Shown piece by piece: positions 35,890-43,211 of a stretch of DNA of 47,916 nucleotides. The translations under genes and the position numbers were made by a program. The notes under the pieces are model-generated. The model saw nothing but the letters and a program-made list of their open reading frames with translations, was not told where the DNA came from and did no database searches. Each line of letters starts with the position of its first letter. Position 1 is the stretch's first letter. This stretch comes from Halieaceae bacterium (GTDB lineage Bacteria > Pseudomonadota > Gammaproteobacteria > Pseudomonadales > Halieaceae), in contig JASJBK010000048.1 in assembly GCA_030066555.1 (NCBI GenBank), forward strand, positions 1-47,916, given 5' to 3'.

Positions 35890-36687
35890 GTGCAAGCCGC
35901 TAAATTCTTCGACCTGTTGTGGTCAGACTTCCTCGATCACGCGCCCAGTGCCGGCGCGATTCACGGCCTGCTCGGCGGCGGTGAGCCGATCGTCAACGAC
36001 CATATCGCGCTGCGCACCTTCGCCACCCCGGTACTCGGGCTCGAAGCGCTGCACCCGCTATTTGCCCGGATGGGATTTACCGTCGGTGACGAATACCGGT
36101 TTGCCGCCAAGAAGTTGAGGGCGCGCTACTATCGGCACCCGCAAGCGGGGATTCCCAAGATTTTCATCAGCGAACTGCTGCTGGATGAGTGCAGCGCACG
36201 GCTGCGCGACATTGTGCTCCGGTTATGTGAGCAGGTGCCTGCCGATGCCCCCGGCAACCCGGGATTCCTGGCCTCGGGTCGGCACTGGGTCCTGGACTTC
36301 GGCACCTACCGGGCGCTGCTGCAGGAAAGCGAGTATGCAGGATGGCTGGCCGCCCACGGCTTCAGGGCCAACCACTTCACTGTCGACGTCAATGCACTGA
36401 GAGGTTTTGGCTCGGTCGCTGCGGTCAACAGGGCGCTCAAGGCGGCAGGTTTCGTGTTGAATACCTCGGGTGGAGAAATCAAGGGATCGCCCTCCGTGCT
36501 GTTGGAGCAATCATCCACCCTGGCCGATCGGGTGAAGGTGGAATTCAGTGACGGTGCGCAGGTCATTCCCGGGTGTTTCTACGAGTTTGCCCGCCGCTAT
36601 CCGCAGGCGGACGGCTCGCTCTACCAGGGTTTCGTGGAGGCCAACGCCGACCGGATCTTCGAGAGCACCAACGCCCTGGCCAGCTGA
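35890..36687 (+). CDS. DUF1338 protein, HglS-like 2-oxoacid dioxygenase
   Basis: This family includes HglS (YdcJ), an Fe(II) enzyme converting 2-oxoadipate to D-2-hydroxyglutarate in lysine catabolism. The protein keeps the metal site: His38 in NDHIALRTF, His162 in FRANHFTVDVN and Glu232 in FYEFARRYP. It also has FVEANADRIFEST near the end. At 265 residues it is shorter than HglS (about 460) but similar to a short DUF1338 group. The start is GTG 35890, 32 nt after the permease, so it may belong to the same operon. The actual 2-oxoacid substrate is unknown. Confidence 0.8.
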   Translation: MQAAKFFDLLWSDFLDHAPSAGAIHGLLGGGEPIVNDHIALRTFATPVLGLEALHPLFARMGFTVGDEYRFAAKKLRARYYRHPQAGIPKIFISELLLDECSARLRDIVLRLCEQVPADAPGNPGFLASGRHWVLDFGTYRALLQESEYAGWLAAHGFRANHFTVDVNALRGFGSVAAVNRALKAAGFVLNTSGGEIKGSPSVLLEQSSTLADRVKVEFSDGAQVIPGCFYEFARRYPQADGSLYQGFVEANADRIFESTNALAS

Positions 36688-36688
36688 G

Positions 36689-36910
36689 TTAGCTGCCGGG
36701 CTGTGAGTCCTGCTCTTCCTCGGAGTTCTCGCGCACCCGCTGGTCTATATAGCCGCTGAGTGCGGCCGCCCCGGCCCCGCCGATAAAGCCCCCGAATACG
36801 CCGGCCAGGGTGGCGGTGGCGGCGTCTCTTGTGAAGATATAGATAATGAGACCGACCACGGCGCCCAGGAAAGTACCGGTCGTAAGCCAGGTCATGAGCA
36901 TGGTTTTCAT
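36689..36910 (-). CDS. Small glycine-rich membrane protein
   Basis: The unrecognised 73-residue protein has two predicted membrane helices (about residues 5-27 and 31-54). The second, ATLAGVFGGFIGGAGAAALS, is a glycine-zipper-like helix, and a charged C-terminal tail (RVRENSEEEQDSQPGS) follows. It ends 1 nt from the convergent DUF1338 stop and follows the SDR gene on the same strand by 26 nt. No function can be assigned. Confidence 0.65.
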   Translation of the reverse strand: MKTMLMTWLTTGTFLGAVVGLIIYIFTRDAATATLAGVFGGFIGGAGAAALSGYIDQRVRENSEEEQDSQPGS

Positions 36911-36936
36911 GGTACGACTATCTTAAACAGAAGCCG

Positions 36937-37893
36937 TCAGAAGCTGAAGTTTTCCCCGACCAGCTCCTCGGAGACGCGCCACAGACGCTCGGCGGCGTCT
37001 TCATCCAGCGCGTAGGCGCGCACGCCGTGGCTGGTGGATTCATTCTCGATCGGCGCCACCCCGCAATCCTCCAGGTAGACAGCGCCCTGTCCGTCCAGTT
37101 CTGGCGCGGTGGCAGCGTATACCGAGGTGGCGGCGCCGGCGGCGGTGGACTTCAGGGTCCAGTTGCCGATCTGCTCGGCGCGGGCGTTGATGAGGGCCCG
37201 ATCCTCGTCGTCCATATGGCGGCTCAGCTCGGTCTCGATGACGCCGGGATGCACGGCATAGGCGCGTACGCCGCGGTTGCGCAGGCGCGCGTCCAGCGCC
37301 ACGGCAAACAGGATATTGGCGGTCTTGGACTGGCCATAGGCAGCCCACTTGTTGTAGCCACGGCCCGAGAAGTCCAGGTCGTCGAAGTCGACCGGCGACA
37401 TGTGATGGGCCCGGGAGCTTAGTGCTACCACCCGCGCGGGTGCCCCCTCGAGCAGCGCCGGCACCAGCCGGTTGGTCATCAGGAAGTGCCCCAGGTGGTT
37501 GGTGCCAAATTGCAGTTCGAAGCCTTCCTCGGTGGTGCCGTGGGGACAGGCCATGATGCCGGCGTTGTTGATCAGGATGTTGAGCGTGTCGTAGCGGGCC
37601 AGGTAGGCATCGGTAAAGGCGCGGATGCTGGCCAGCGAACCCAGCTCCAGTTCCATCACGTCGACTGCCTGGTTGCCGGTGGATTCACGAATGTCGGCGA
37701 CGACTTCTTCGCCGCGGACCATGTTGCGCGCGGTCAGGGTCACGGCGGCGCCGTGTGCTGCCAGGGTGCGCGCTGTTTCAACTCCCAGCCCGGCGGTGCC
37801 GCCGGTCACCAGGGCGCGGGCTTCGGTAAGGTCGATGCCCTCCAGCACCTGGTCAGTGGTGGTGTCGTGTCCGAAATTGGCGCGATCGCTCAT
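36937..37893 (-). CDS. Short-chain dehydrogenase, retinol-dehydrogenase-like
   Basis: This classical NAD(P)-dependent SDR has cofactor motif ALVTGGTAGLGVETARTLAA, NNAG in LNILINNAGIMACP, catalytic Ser in VVALSSRAHHMS and Tyr-x3-Lys in YGQSKTANILFA. The long substrate loop and C-terminal extension resemble the WWOX/retinol dehydrogenase group. The start at 37893 (MSDRANFGHDTTTDQVLEGI) is preferred over 37905 (MEAAMSDR), though the difference is small. Unlike the nearby halohydrin dehalogenase it keeps all SDR catalytic residues. The substrate is unknown. Confidence 0.9.
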   Translation of the reverse strand: MSDRANFGHDTTTDQVLEGIDLTEARALVTGGTAGLGVETARTLAAHGAAVTLTARNMVRGEEVVADIRESTGNQAVDVMELELGSLASIRAFTDAYLARYDTLNILINNAGIMACPHGTTEEGFELQFGTNHLGHFLMTNRLVPALLEGAPARVVALSSRAHHMSPVDFDDLDFSGRGYNKWAAYGQSKTANILFAVALDARLRNRGVRAYAVHPGVIETELSRHMDDEDRALINARAEQIGNWTLKSTAAGAATSVYAATAPELDGQGAVYLEDCGVAPIENESTSHGVRAYALDEDAAERLWRVSEELVGENFSF

Positions 37894-37947
37894 GGCAGCT
37901 TCCATTGGTTTATTGTTGTATCTGCGTATGGGTAGGGCCTGGAGTCT

Positions 37948-37971
37948 GCCCCGGCCGAGTCGGACCGGGGC
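37948..37971 (-). terminator. GC hairpin after the peroxiredoxin gene
   Basis: GCCCCGG and CCGGGGC form a perfect 7-bp stem around a 10-nt centre that itself can pair CCG/CGG. It lies 13 nt past the peroxiredoxin stop. There is no T tract, so termination is tentative. Confidence 0.4.
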
Positions 37972-37983
37972 CGTGTCGCTGGT

Positions 37984-38463
37984 TTACAGCAGTTCCATCA
38001 TGGCTTCTGCGGAGCTGACCTCGATGCCTGCACCCGGCTCAACGTTCAGGTGGGTCACGGCGCCGTCTTCCACGACCATCGCGTAACGCTGGCTGCGGCT
38101 ACCCATGCCGAAACCGCTACCGTCCAGCACCAGGCCCAGGGCCTCGGTGAGCTCGCCGTTGCCGTCGGCCAGCATCAGGATTTCCGCGGCATTCTGCGCT
38201 TCGCCCCAGGCGCCCATGACGAAAGCGTCGTTGACCGACAGGCAGGCGATGGTGTCCACGCCCTTGGCCTTGATCTTGTCGGCATGGACCACGAAGCCCG
38301 GCAGGTGCGTCATGGAGCAGCCCGGTGTGAAGGCGCCGGGTACCGCGAACATCACCACTTTCTTGCCCGAGAAGATCTCGTCTGTGGTGATGTCTTCCGG
38401 ACCCTGGGGTCCCATTACTTTGAGAGTGACGCTGGGTACTTTGTCGCCAACTTGGATGGTCAT
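37984..38463 (-). CDS. Peroxiredoxin, Prx5 type
   Basis: This 159-residue thiol peroxidase has its peroxidatic Cys49 in VPGAFTPGCSMTHLPGFV, the Prx5 signature, and later VNDAFVMGAWG and the GSRSQRYAMVVEDG strand. No fused glutaredoxin domain is present, so reduction depends on a separate thiol donor such as glutathione/glutaredoxin or thioredoxin. The track ORF begins at 38904, but that extension is an arginine-rich shadow; ATG 38463 (MTIQVGDKVPSVTLKV) is the family start. Confidence 0.95.
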   Translation of the reverse strand: MTIQVGDKVPSVTLKVMGPQGPEDITTDEIFSGKKVVMFAVPGAFTPGCSMTHLPGFVVHADKIKAKGVDTIACLSVNDAFVMGAWGEAQNAAEILMLADGNGELTEALGLVLDGSGFGMGSRSQRYAMVVEDGAVTHLNVEPGAGIEVSSAEAMMELL

Positions 38464-38555
38464 GCTAATCTCCGTGCAGTGAGGCGCCCATTCGGGGCGG
38501 GGATGTCGGGCCGAGGCCCACTGCGAATGAGTATAGACCCTGAGGCGAGCCGTTG

Positions 38556-39191
38556 ATGCATTGTCCTCTATGCGGCGCGTCTGGGGCGGAGTTTTTTCAT
38601 CGCGACGGCCAGCGTGAGTATCTGCGCTGCGTCGACTGCCAGCTGGTTTACGTACCGCCACGCTATTTTCTCGACCTCGAGAGCGAGCGCGCCGAGTACA
38701 GCCTGCACGAGAACGACCCGGCCGATGAGGGCTACCGCGGCTTCCTGTCCCGTCTCGCCACGCCGCTGATGGAGCGCCTGCCGGGCAATGCCCGCGGCCT
38801 GGACTTCGGCTGTGGCCCGGGTCCGGCGCTGGTGGCCATGCTGCGTGAGGCGGGCCACGACGTGTCCCGCTACGACCCCTTCTTCTTTCCCGACCGCACG
38901 CCACTGTCGCGTCGCTACGACTTCATCACCGCCACCGAAGTGGTCGAACACCTGCACCGGCCCGGCGAAGAGCTGGAACGGCTGTGGGCCATGCTGCGGC
39001 CGGGCGGCTGGCTCGGCATCATGACCAAGCTGGTGATTGACGCGAACGCCTTTGCGGGCTGGCACTACAAGAATGACCTGACCCACGTGAGTTTTTTCTC
39101 CCGCGACACCTGGACCTGGTGGGGTGAATGCCGAGACGCCCGGCCGGTGTTTGTCGGCAATGACGTTATTTTGCTGCGGCGGGAGCGATGA
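38556..39191 (+). CDS. SAM-dependent methyltransferase with N-terminal zinc ribbon
   Basis: The 211-residue protein starts with a four-cysteine ribbon (CPLCG at 3-7, CVDC at 25-28) followed by a class I methyltransferase core. SAM motif I is RGLDFGCGPGPALVAML; FITATEVVEHLHRP and LRPGGWLGIMTKL follow. The track uses TTG 38553, but ATG 38556 is adjacent and preferred. The substrate is unknown. It overlaps the convergent TetR gene by 26 nt at the 3' ends. Confidence 0.88.
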   Translation: MHCPLCGASGAEFFHRDGQREYLRCVDCQLVYVPPRYFLDLESERAEYSLHENDPADEGYRGFLSRLATPLMERLPGNARGLDFGCGPGPALVAMLREAGHDVSRYDPFFFPDRTPLSRRYDFITATEVVEHLHRPGEELERLWAMLRPGGWLGIMTKLVIDANAFAGWHYKNDLTHVSFFSRDTWTWWGECRDARPVFVGNDVILLRRER

Positions 39192-39813
39192 GGGTGCGGT
39201 AGATGTTGCGCACCTGCTCGTAGAAGTCGCGCTGCTGCTCACCCAGGTAGGGAGCGATCATGCTCATCAGCTGGTAAACACCCTGGTGAATGATCAGCGC
39301 CGGGGGGCGGTCCTGGTGCAGCAGGTGGTCGTAGTTGAGCCAGTAGGTCAGCAGTAACACCATGTTGTCGACCAGAGCCTCGGCTTCCTCGTCGCTGGTA
39401 CTGACCACCGCGGCTTCGCTGAGGGTGCGCCATACTGCGGTAATCGCCGCGTGCTTGAGGTCGACAAGGCGCCGAAAACGCCGGCCCAGCTCGGGATAGC
39501 GCGCGAGCAGGTCGCTGAGGTTGCGGTAGAGAAAGCGGTATTTGTACATCTCCTCAAACACCACATACAGGTAGAACCAGTTGTCTTCCACACTGAGCGG
39601 GCGGTCGATGGGCGCCTTTAGAATTTCGGTGATGCCGTGCTCGTACTGGTCGAAGAGCTCGGCGATGATCACGTCCTTGCCCTTGAAGTGGTAGTAGAGA
39701 TTACCCGGACTGATATCCAGCTCATTGGCGATATCAACCGTAGTGGTATTGGGCTCTCCCTCGTGGTTAAACAGCGCGAGACTGGAGTGGAGGATGCGAT
39801 CCCGGGTTTTCAT
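39166..39813 (-). CDS. TetR-family transcriptional regulator
   Basis: The 215-residue regulator has an N-terminal helix-turn-helix domain (DRILHSSLALFNHEGEPNTT, then TVDIANELDISPGNLYYHFKGK). A long ligand-binding/dimerisation domain follows, with NWFYLYVVFEEMYKYRFLYR. This C-terminal type occurs in regulators beside phasin or polyhydroxyalkanoate genes as well as elsewhere. It is 18 nt downstream of the phaF-like phasin gene on the same strand, so it may be co-transcribed and regulate storage genes; this is inference. Confidence 0.9.
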   Translation of the reverse strand: MKTRDRILHSSLALFNHEGEPNTTTVDIANELDISPGNLYYHFKGKDVIIAELFDQYEHGITEILKAPIDRPLSVEDNWFYLYVVFEEMYKYRFLYRNLSDLLARYPELGRRFRRLVDLKHAAITAVWRTLSEAAVVSTSDEEAEALVDNMVLLLTYWLNYDHLLHQDRPPALIIHQGVYQLMSMIAPYLGEQQRDFYEQVRNIYRTLIAPAAAK

Positions 39814-39831
39814 GGCGCGCAGGCAGTGGAC

Positions 39832-40338
39832 TTAGCGGCGCTTGCGGGCGGGGGTGGTGCTTTTTCTGGCGGCAGCCTTTTTGCGCGCCGGTGCCTTCTT
39901 CCTGGCCGGGGTTGTCTTGCTGCCGGTGGCCTTTTTCTTTGCCGGCGGCTTTTTTGCAGCAGCCCGCTTGCGCGCGGGTTTCTTGGCAAGGCTCGCCACC
40001 AACGAATCCAGCTTGCTTTCCAGCGCGTCCAGCCGGGCGTTGATGGCCTCGATCTCGTCACTGCGCCCCAGGTTCAGGTGGAAGGTGTCGCGTACCCGGC
40101 CAATGCGCTCTTCCACGCTGAGGCTGCTGGTCCTGCGGATCGAAGACAGGGAGTCCCGCACTTCGTCCTCGAGCCGGCTGCCTTTCTCGACCAGCTCGCG
40201 AAACAGCCGCGGCGGTTCCTTGGCGGCTTCCTCGAGCTTGCCCTGGGCGTCGCGGATGGCCTTGCCATAGGCGCCAAGACCGGCCAGCCAGATATTGCGG
40301 GCGATGTCGGAGGGCTTGTCGGAGTTATCGTTGCTCAT
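39832..40338 (-). CDS. Phasin with C-terminal histone-like tail, PhaF-like
   Basis: The 168-residue protein begins with the phasin segment DIARNIWLAGLGAYGKAIRD, continues with a coiled coil (DEIEAINARLDALESKLDSL), and ends in a strongly basic tail of about 50 residues rich in KK, PA and RK (AAAKKPPAKKKATGSKTTPA). This is the PhaF plan: a granule-binding phasin part and a DNA-binding histone-H1-like tail that ties polyhydroxyalkanoate granules to the nucleoid. No PHA synthase is in the window. A terminator separates it from the upstream phasin gene. Confidence 0.88.
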   Translation of the reverse strand: MSNDNSDKPSDIARNIWLAGLGAYGKAIRDAQGKLEEAAKEPPRLFRELVEKGSRLEDEVRDSLSSIRRTSSLSVEERIGRVRDTFHLNLGRSDEIEAINARLDALESKLDSLVASLAKKPARKRAAAKKPPAKKKATGSKTTPARKKAPARKKAAARKSTTPARKRR

Positions 40339-40374
40339 GATCGTCGCCTTGCGGGATGGGGCTTTCGATCATAC

Positions 40375-40406
40375 AAAAAAAGGGGGTCACTAGGACCCCC
40401 AAAAAA
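40375..40406 (-). terminator. Rho-independent terminator after the upstream phasin gene
   Basis: The minus strand reads GGGGGTC-CTAGT-GACCCCC followed by seven T, a 7-bp GC-rich stem with a U tract. Read the same way on the plus strand there is an A tract before the stem, so it acts for the minus-strand phasin gene at 40456-40926. Confidence 0.9.
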
Positions 40407-40455
40407 TGCGCTCTGGGCGCACTGTAGAACCTGGACTAAACGTCCGGGTATAAAC

Positions 40456-40926
40456 TCAGGCTGCCTTCGAGGTGATGGTCTCGCGCAGTGATTCGAAGCT
40501 GTCGCGGGCCTTGTCGAGGCGGGCGCGGATTTCAGTGCGCAGCTCGTCCGTGTCAGCCAGCTTCAGTTCGGGAAGCTCGATGTCCTTGAGGCGCTTCTTG
40601 GCCTTGCTTTCGACCTTTTCGCCGTGCTTGACCAGGTCGTTGAACATGTTTTCCGCCTTCTTCTGGCGGGCCTTCATGCGCTTCTCAGCTTCTTCCAGCT
40701 GGCTTTGTGCTTCTTCAAAAGCCTTGCCGTAGAAACCCAGGCCGGCGAGGAATACATTGCGTGCGTTTTCCTGGGCCTTTTCAGCGAAAGTCGGCTGAAC
40801 CGGCTTCTTCGCAGCGGTCTTTTTCGCGGTGGTCTTCTTGGCGGCGGCCTTCTTGGCAGCGGACTTGCGTGCCGGAGCCTTCTTGGCTTTTGCCTTGGCC
40901 TTGGCGGCGGTTGCTTGAGTTGCCAT
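40456..40926 (-). CDS. Phasin with N-terminal histone-like tail
   Basis: This 156-residue protein has a basic alanine/lysine tail at its N terminus (about residues 5-42, AKAKAKKAPARKSAAKKAAA) before a phasin domain (RNVFLAGLGFYGKAFEEAQS). Charged helices (QLEEAEKRMKARQKKAENMF) follow. The phasin core closely resembles that of the neighbouring PhaF-like protein, so the two are probably duplicates with tails at opposite ends. A GGGAGA ribosome-binding site precedes ATG 40926. The transcript ends at a strong terminator. Confidence 0.88.
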   Translation of the reverse strand: MATQATAAKAKAKAKKAPARKSAAKKAAAKKTTAKKTAAKKPVQPTFAEKAQENARNVFLAGLGFYGKAFEEAQSQLEEAEKRMKARQKKAENMFNDLVKHGEKVESKAKKRLKDIELPELKLADTDELRTEIRARLDKARDSFESLRETITSKAA

Positions 40927-40956
40927 GTTTCATCTCCCTCGATGTTCTGTTGGTGA

Positions 40957-41916
40957 ATGGCGCGCCGTTGTCAGCGCTATACTCACAAGCTACGGGGATT
41001 TATTAGAAACGGCATACTAATAATCAGACACTTACTGGTAATTTTTCTCACGTTGCTCGCCGCTGCCGGTGCCGCTCAGGCGCAGGACCTGGAGCCGCGC
41101 GCCTATGCCAATCTGCCGGTGGGGCAGCAGTTTTTTGCAGCCGGCTATGCCTACTCTGAAGGTGAACTGAACCCGGCACCGGGCGTGCCTATTACAGACG
41201 CCGAGATGGAGGTCGACACCTTCGTGGCCGCCTATCTGCGCACCCTGGACCTGTGGGGCAAGGCGGGGCGCGTAAGTGTGGTGGTCCCCCGCACCTGCTT
41301 CAAGGGTGATGCCTTTCTCAACGGCGAATTTGTCCAGGGCGATCGCTGCGGCGCCGCCGACCCCATCATCAACCTGATCTACCTGTTCTATGGTGCGCCG
41401 GCGCTGAGCCTCGAAGAGTTTCGCCGCACGCCGCAGCATCGGGTAATTGGCGCGGGGCTCAGGGTGCGCGCGCCGCTCGGCGACTACAACAACGAAAACC
41501 TGATCAATCACAGCGCCAATCGCTGGGAGTTTCGCCCTGAGCTGGGTATCTCCAATCGCTGGGGCCGCTGGGGTGCCGATGCGGCGGTGTCGGCGGCCTT
41601 ATTTACCAAGAATGATCGCTTTGCCGGTCGCACCGAGCTTGAGCAGGACCCGCTCTACCAGGTGCAGGCGCACGTGATCTACTTCCTGAGCAGGGGGCGC
41701 TGGCTGTCGATCAACGGCAACTACTTCTGGGGCGGGCGCACCGAGCGCGACGGTGTGCGCCAGGACGATCGCCAGGACAACTCCCGGGTTGGAGTGACCC
41801 TGGGTTGGCCGATCAATCCCCACAACTCGCTGAAGTTCTATGCCAGCCGCGGCGTCAGCACCCGCATTGGCAACGATTTCGATACCCTGGGCTTCCTCTA
41901 CCAATATCGCTGGTAG
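40957..41916 (+). CDS. Outer-membrane transporter-like protein (MetA-pathway type)
   Basis: The 319-residue protein has a hydrophobic signal (LLVIFLTLLAAAGAAQAQ, cleavage after AQA) and a beta-strand-rich body that ends in FDTLGFLYQYRW, with a terminal aromatic residue typical of outer-membrane barrels. It resembles the PF13557 transporter group linked to aromatic degradation clusters. The only in-frame ATG (40957) lies upstream of a TATACT box and gives a long basic N region. A GGGGA followed three nt later by ATT would give a cleaner signal peptide. It sits only 30 nt from the divergent phasin start. Confidence 0.6.
   Translation: MARRCQRYTHKLRGFIRNGILIIRHLLVIFLTLLAAAGAAQAQDLEPRAYANLPVGQQFFAAGYAYSEGELNPAPGVPITDAEMEVDTFVAAYLRTLDLWGKAGRVSVVVPRTCFKGDAFLNGEFVQGDRCGAADPIINLIYLFYGAPALSLEEFRRTPQHRVIGAGLRVRAPLGDYNNENLINHSANRWEFRPELGISNRWGRWGADAAVSAALFTKNDRFAGRTELEQDPLYQVQAHVIYFLSRGRWLSINGNYFWGGRTERDGVRQDDRQDNSRVGVTLGWPINPHNSLKFYASRGVSTRIGNDFDTLGFLYQYRW
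40978..40983 (+). promoter_or_regulatory. TATACT box inside the annotated 5' end of the transporter gene
   Basis: A TATACT hexamer, identical to the -10 boxes of argH and other genes here, lies 21 nt inside the longest reading of the transporter ORF. No -35 is evident. If used it would exclude ATG 40957. Confidence 0.3.
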
Positions 41917-41973
41917 CCGCTGGCGGCTGCGTTAAGAAAAGCAAAGCAATAATCCCCGGTGGCTCTCGAGGCG

Positions 41974-41979
41974 TATACT
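41974..41979 (+). promoter_or_regulatory. -10 box for the RND efflux operon
   Basis: TATACT lies 36 nt before the adaptor ATG in the gap after the transporter gene, with no obvious -35. I see no clear operator palindrome beside it. Confidence 0.4.
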
Positions 41980-42014
41980 TCTAAATCAATACGTTGCGCG
42001 AACGGCGGCACTGA

Positions 42015-43208
42015 ATGCTCAAACACAGATACTTCCTGCCTGGCCTGGTCATGACAGTTGGCATCGCACTGTCAGTGGTGATCCTGACTGGCAAGCCTCG
42101 CCCTGAGGCGGTGGAGCAGGAGTTACCGCCGCCGCCGTTGGTGGAAGTCATCATGGCGCAACCCGGCGAAATGACGCTGACCGCCACCAGCCAGGGCACG
42201 GTGCGCCCCCGTCGTGAGATCAACATTGTCAGTCAGGTGGGCGGCATTGTGGTCGCTGCCGACCAGCACTTCGCTGACGGCGGATTTTTCGACGCCGGTA
42301 CCGTGCTGGTACAGCTGGAGGAGGCTGATTATCGGCTCGAGTTAATCCGCGCCGAGGCGCAGGTGGCAGATGCCGCGCAGCTGGTGGCACAGGAGAAGGG
42401 CCGCAACCGCCAGGCGGCGCGCGAGTGGCGCGACCTCGGCAATGATGAGGCAAATCAGCTGTTCCTGCGCAAGCCCCAGCTCGCCGGCGCCGAAGCCGCA
42501 CTGGAAGCGGCGAAAGCCAATGTCGAACAGGCCCGGCTCAACCTGGCGCGCACGTCGATCAGTGTGCCGTTCAACGGCCGCATCCGCGAGAAGATGGTGG
42601 ACGTGGGCCAGTACATCACCCCCGGCACACCCGTGGCGAAGGTCTACGACACCGATGTCGTGGAAGTGCGTCTGCCGCTCACCGATCGCCAGGTGGCGCT
42701 GCTGGACCTGCCGCTCAATTTCCGCAGTGGCGACAGCATGCCGTCACAGGCAGCCGTGACCCTGACTGCGCGCTTCGCCGACCGTGAGTGGCAGTGGCCC
42801 GGGCGCGTGGTGCGAACCGAGGGCAGCATCGATGTCGACAGCCGCGTTATCTACGCCGTGGTGGAAGTGGAGAAACCCTTTGAGCCGACGGCTGGCAGCG
42901 AGCGGCCTCCGCTGTCCATCGGCCTGTTTGTTGAAGCCGAGATCCAGGGGCGCCAGCTCGACCAGGTGGTCACCCTGCCGCGTAACGCCCTGCGCAACGA
43001 CGGCACGGTGCTGCTGGTGGATGCCGAGGAACGGCTGGCGACTCGCCCGGTAAGGGTTCTGAAGAGTGCGCGACGCCAGGTCTGGGTGCAGGGCCTCACC
43101 GATAGCGACCAGGTGGTCGTTTCCCAGCCGGCAGTGGCAGTGGAGGGCATGGCGGTGACTGTCCGCAACGTTGATGGCCTGTTGGGCAGCGTCGGCAACG
43201 GGGGTTAA
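42015..43208 (+). CDS. RND efflux periplasmic adaptor (membrane fusion protein)
   Basis: The 397-residue adaptor has an N-terminal membrane anchor (FLPGLVMTVGIALSVVIL), the lipoyl half INIVSQVGGIVVAADQHFAD, a helical hairpin (about 105-175) and the second lipoyl half RTSISVPFNGRIREKMVDVG. Beta-barrel and membrane-proximal domains follow. It lacks a lipobox cysteine and is therefore a bitopic form. It precedes the RND pump gene by 3 nt. No outer-membrane TolC-like channel is in the operon, so it probably uses one encoded elsewhere. Confidence 0.93.
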   Translation: MLKHRYFLPGLVMTVGIALSVVILTGKPRPEAVEQELPPPPLVEVIMAQPGEMTLTATSQGTVRPRREINIVSQVGGIVVAADQHFADGGFFDAGTVLVQLEEADYRLELIRAEAQVADAAQLVAQEKGRNRQAAREWRDLGNDEANQLFLRKPQLAGAEAALEAAKANVEQARLNLARTSISVPFNGRIREKMVDVGQYITPGTPVAKVYDTDVVEVRLPLTDRQVALLDLPLNFRSGDSMPSQAAVTLTARFADREWQWPGRVVRTEGSIDVDSRVIYAVVEVEKPFEPTAGSERPPLSIGLFVEAEIQGRQLDQVVTLPRNALRNDGTVLLVDAEERLATRPVRVLKSARRQVWVQGLTDSDQVVVSQPAVAVEGMAVTVRNVDGLLGSVGNGG

Positions 43209-43211
43209 GTC

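Noticed and set aside
38464-38904. 147-residue extension of the peroxiredoxin ORF
   Set aside because: It is arginine-rich, opposite the start of the methyltransferase gene, and precedes the known family N terminus.
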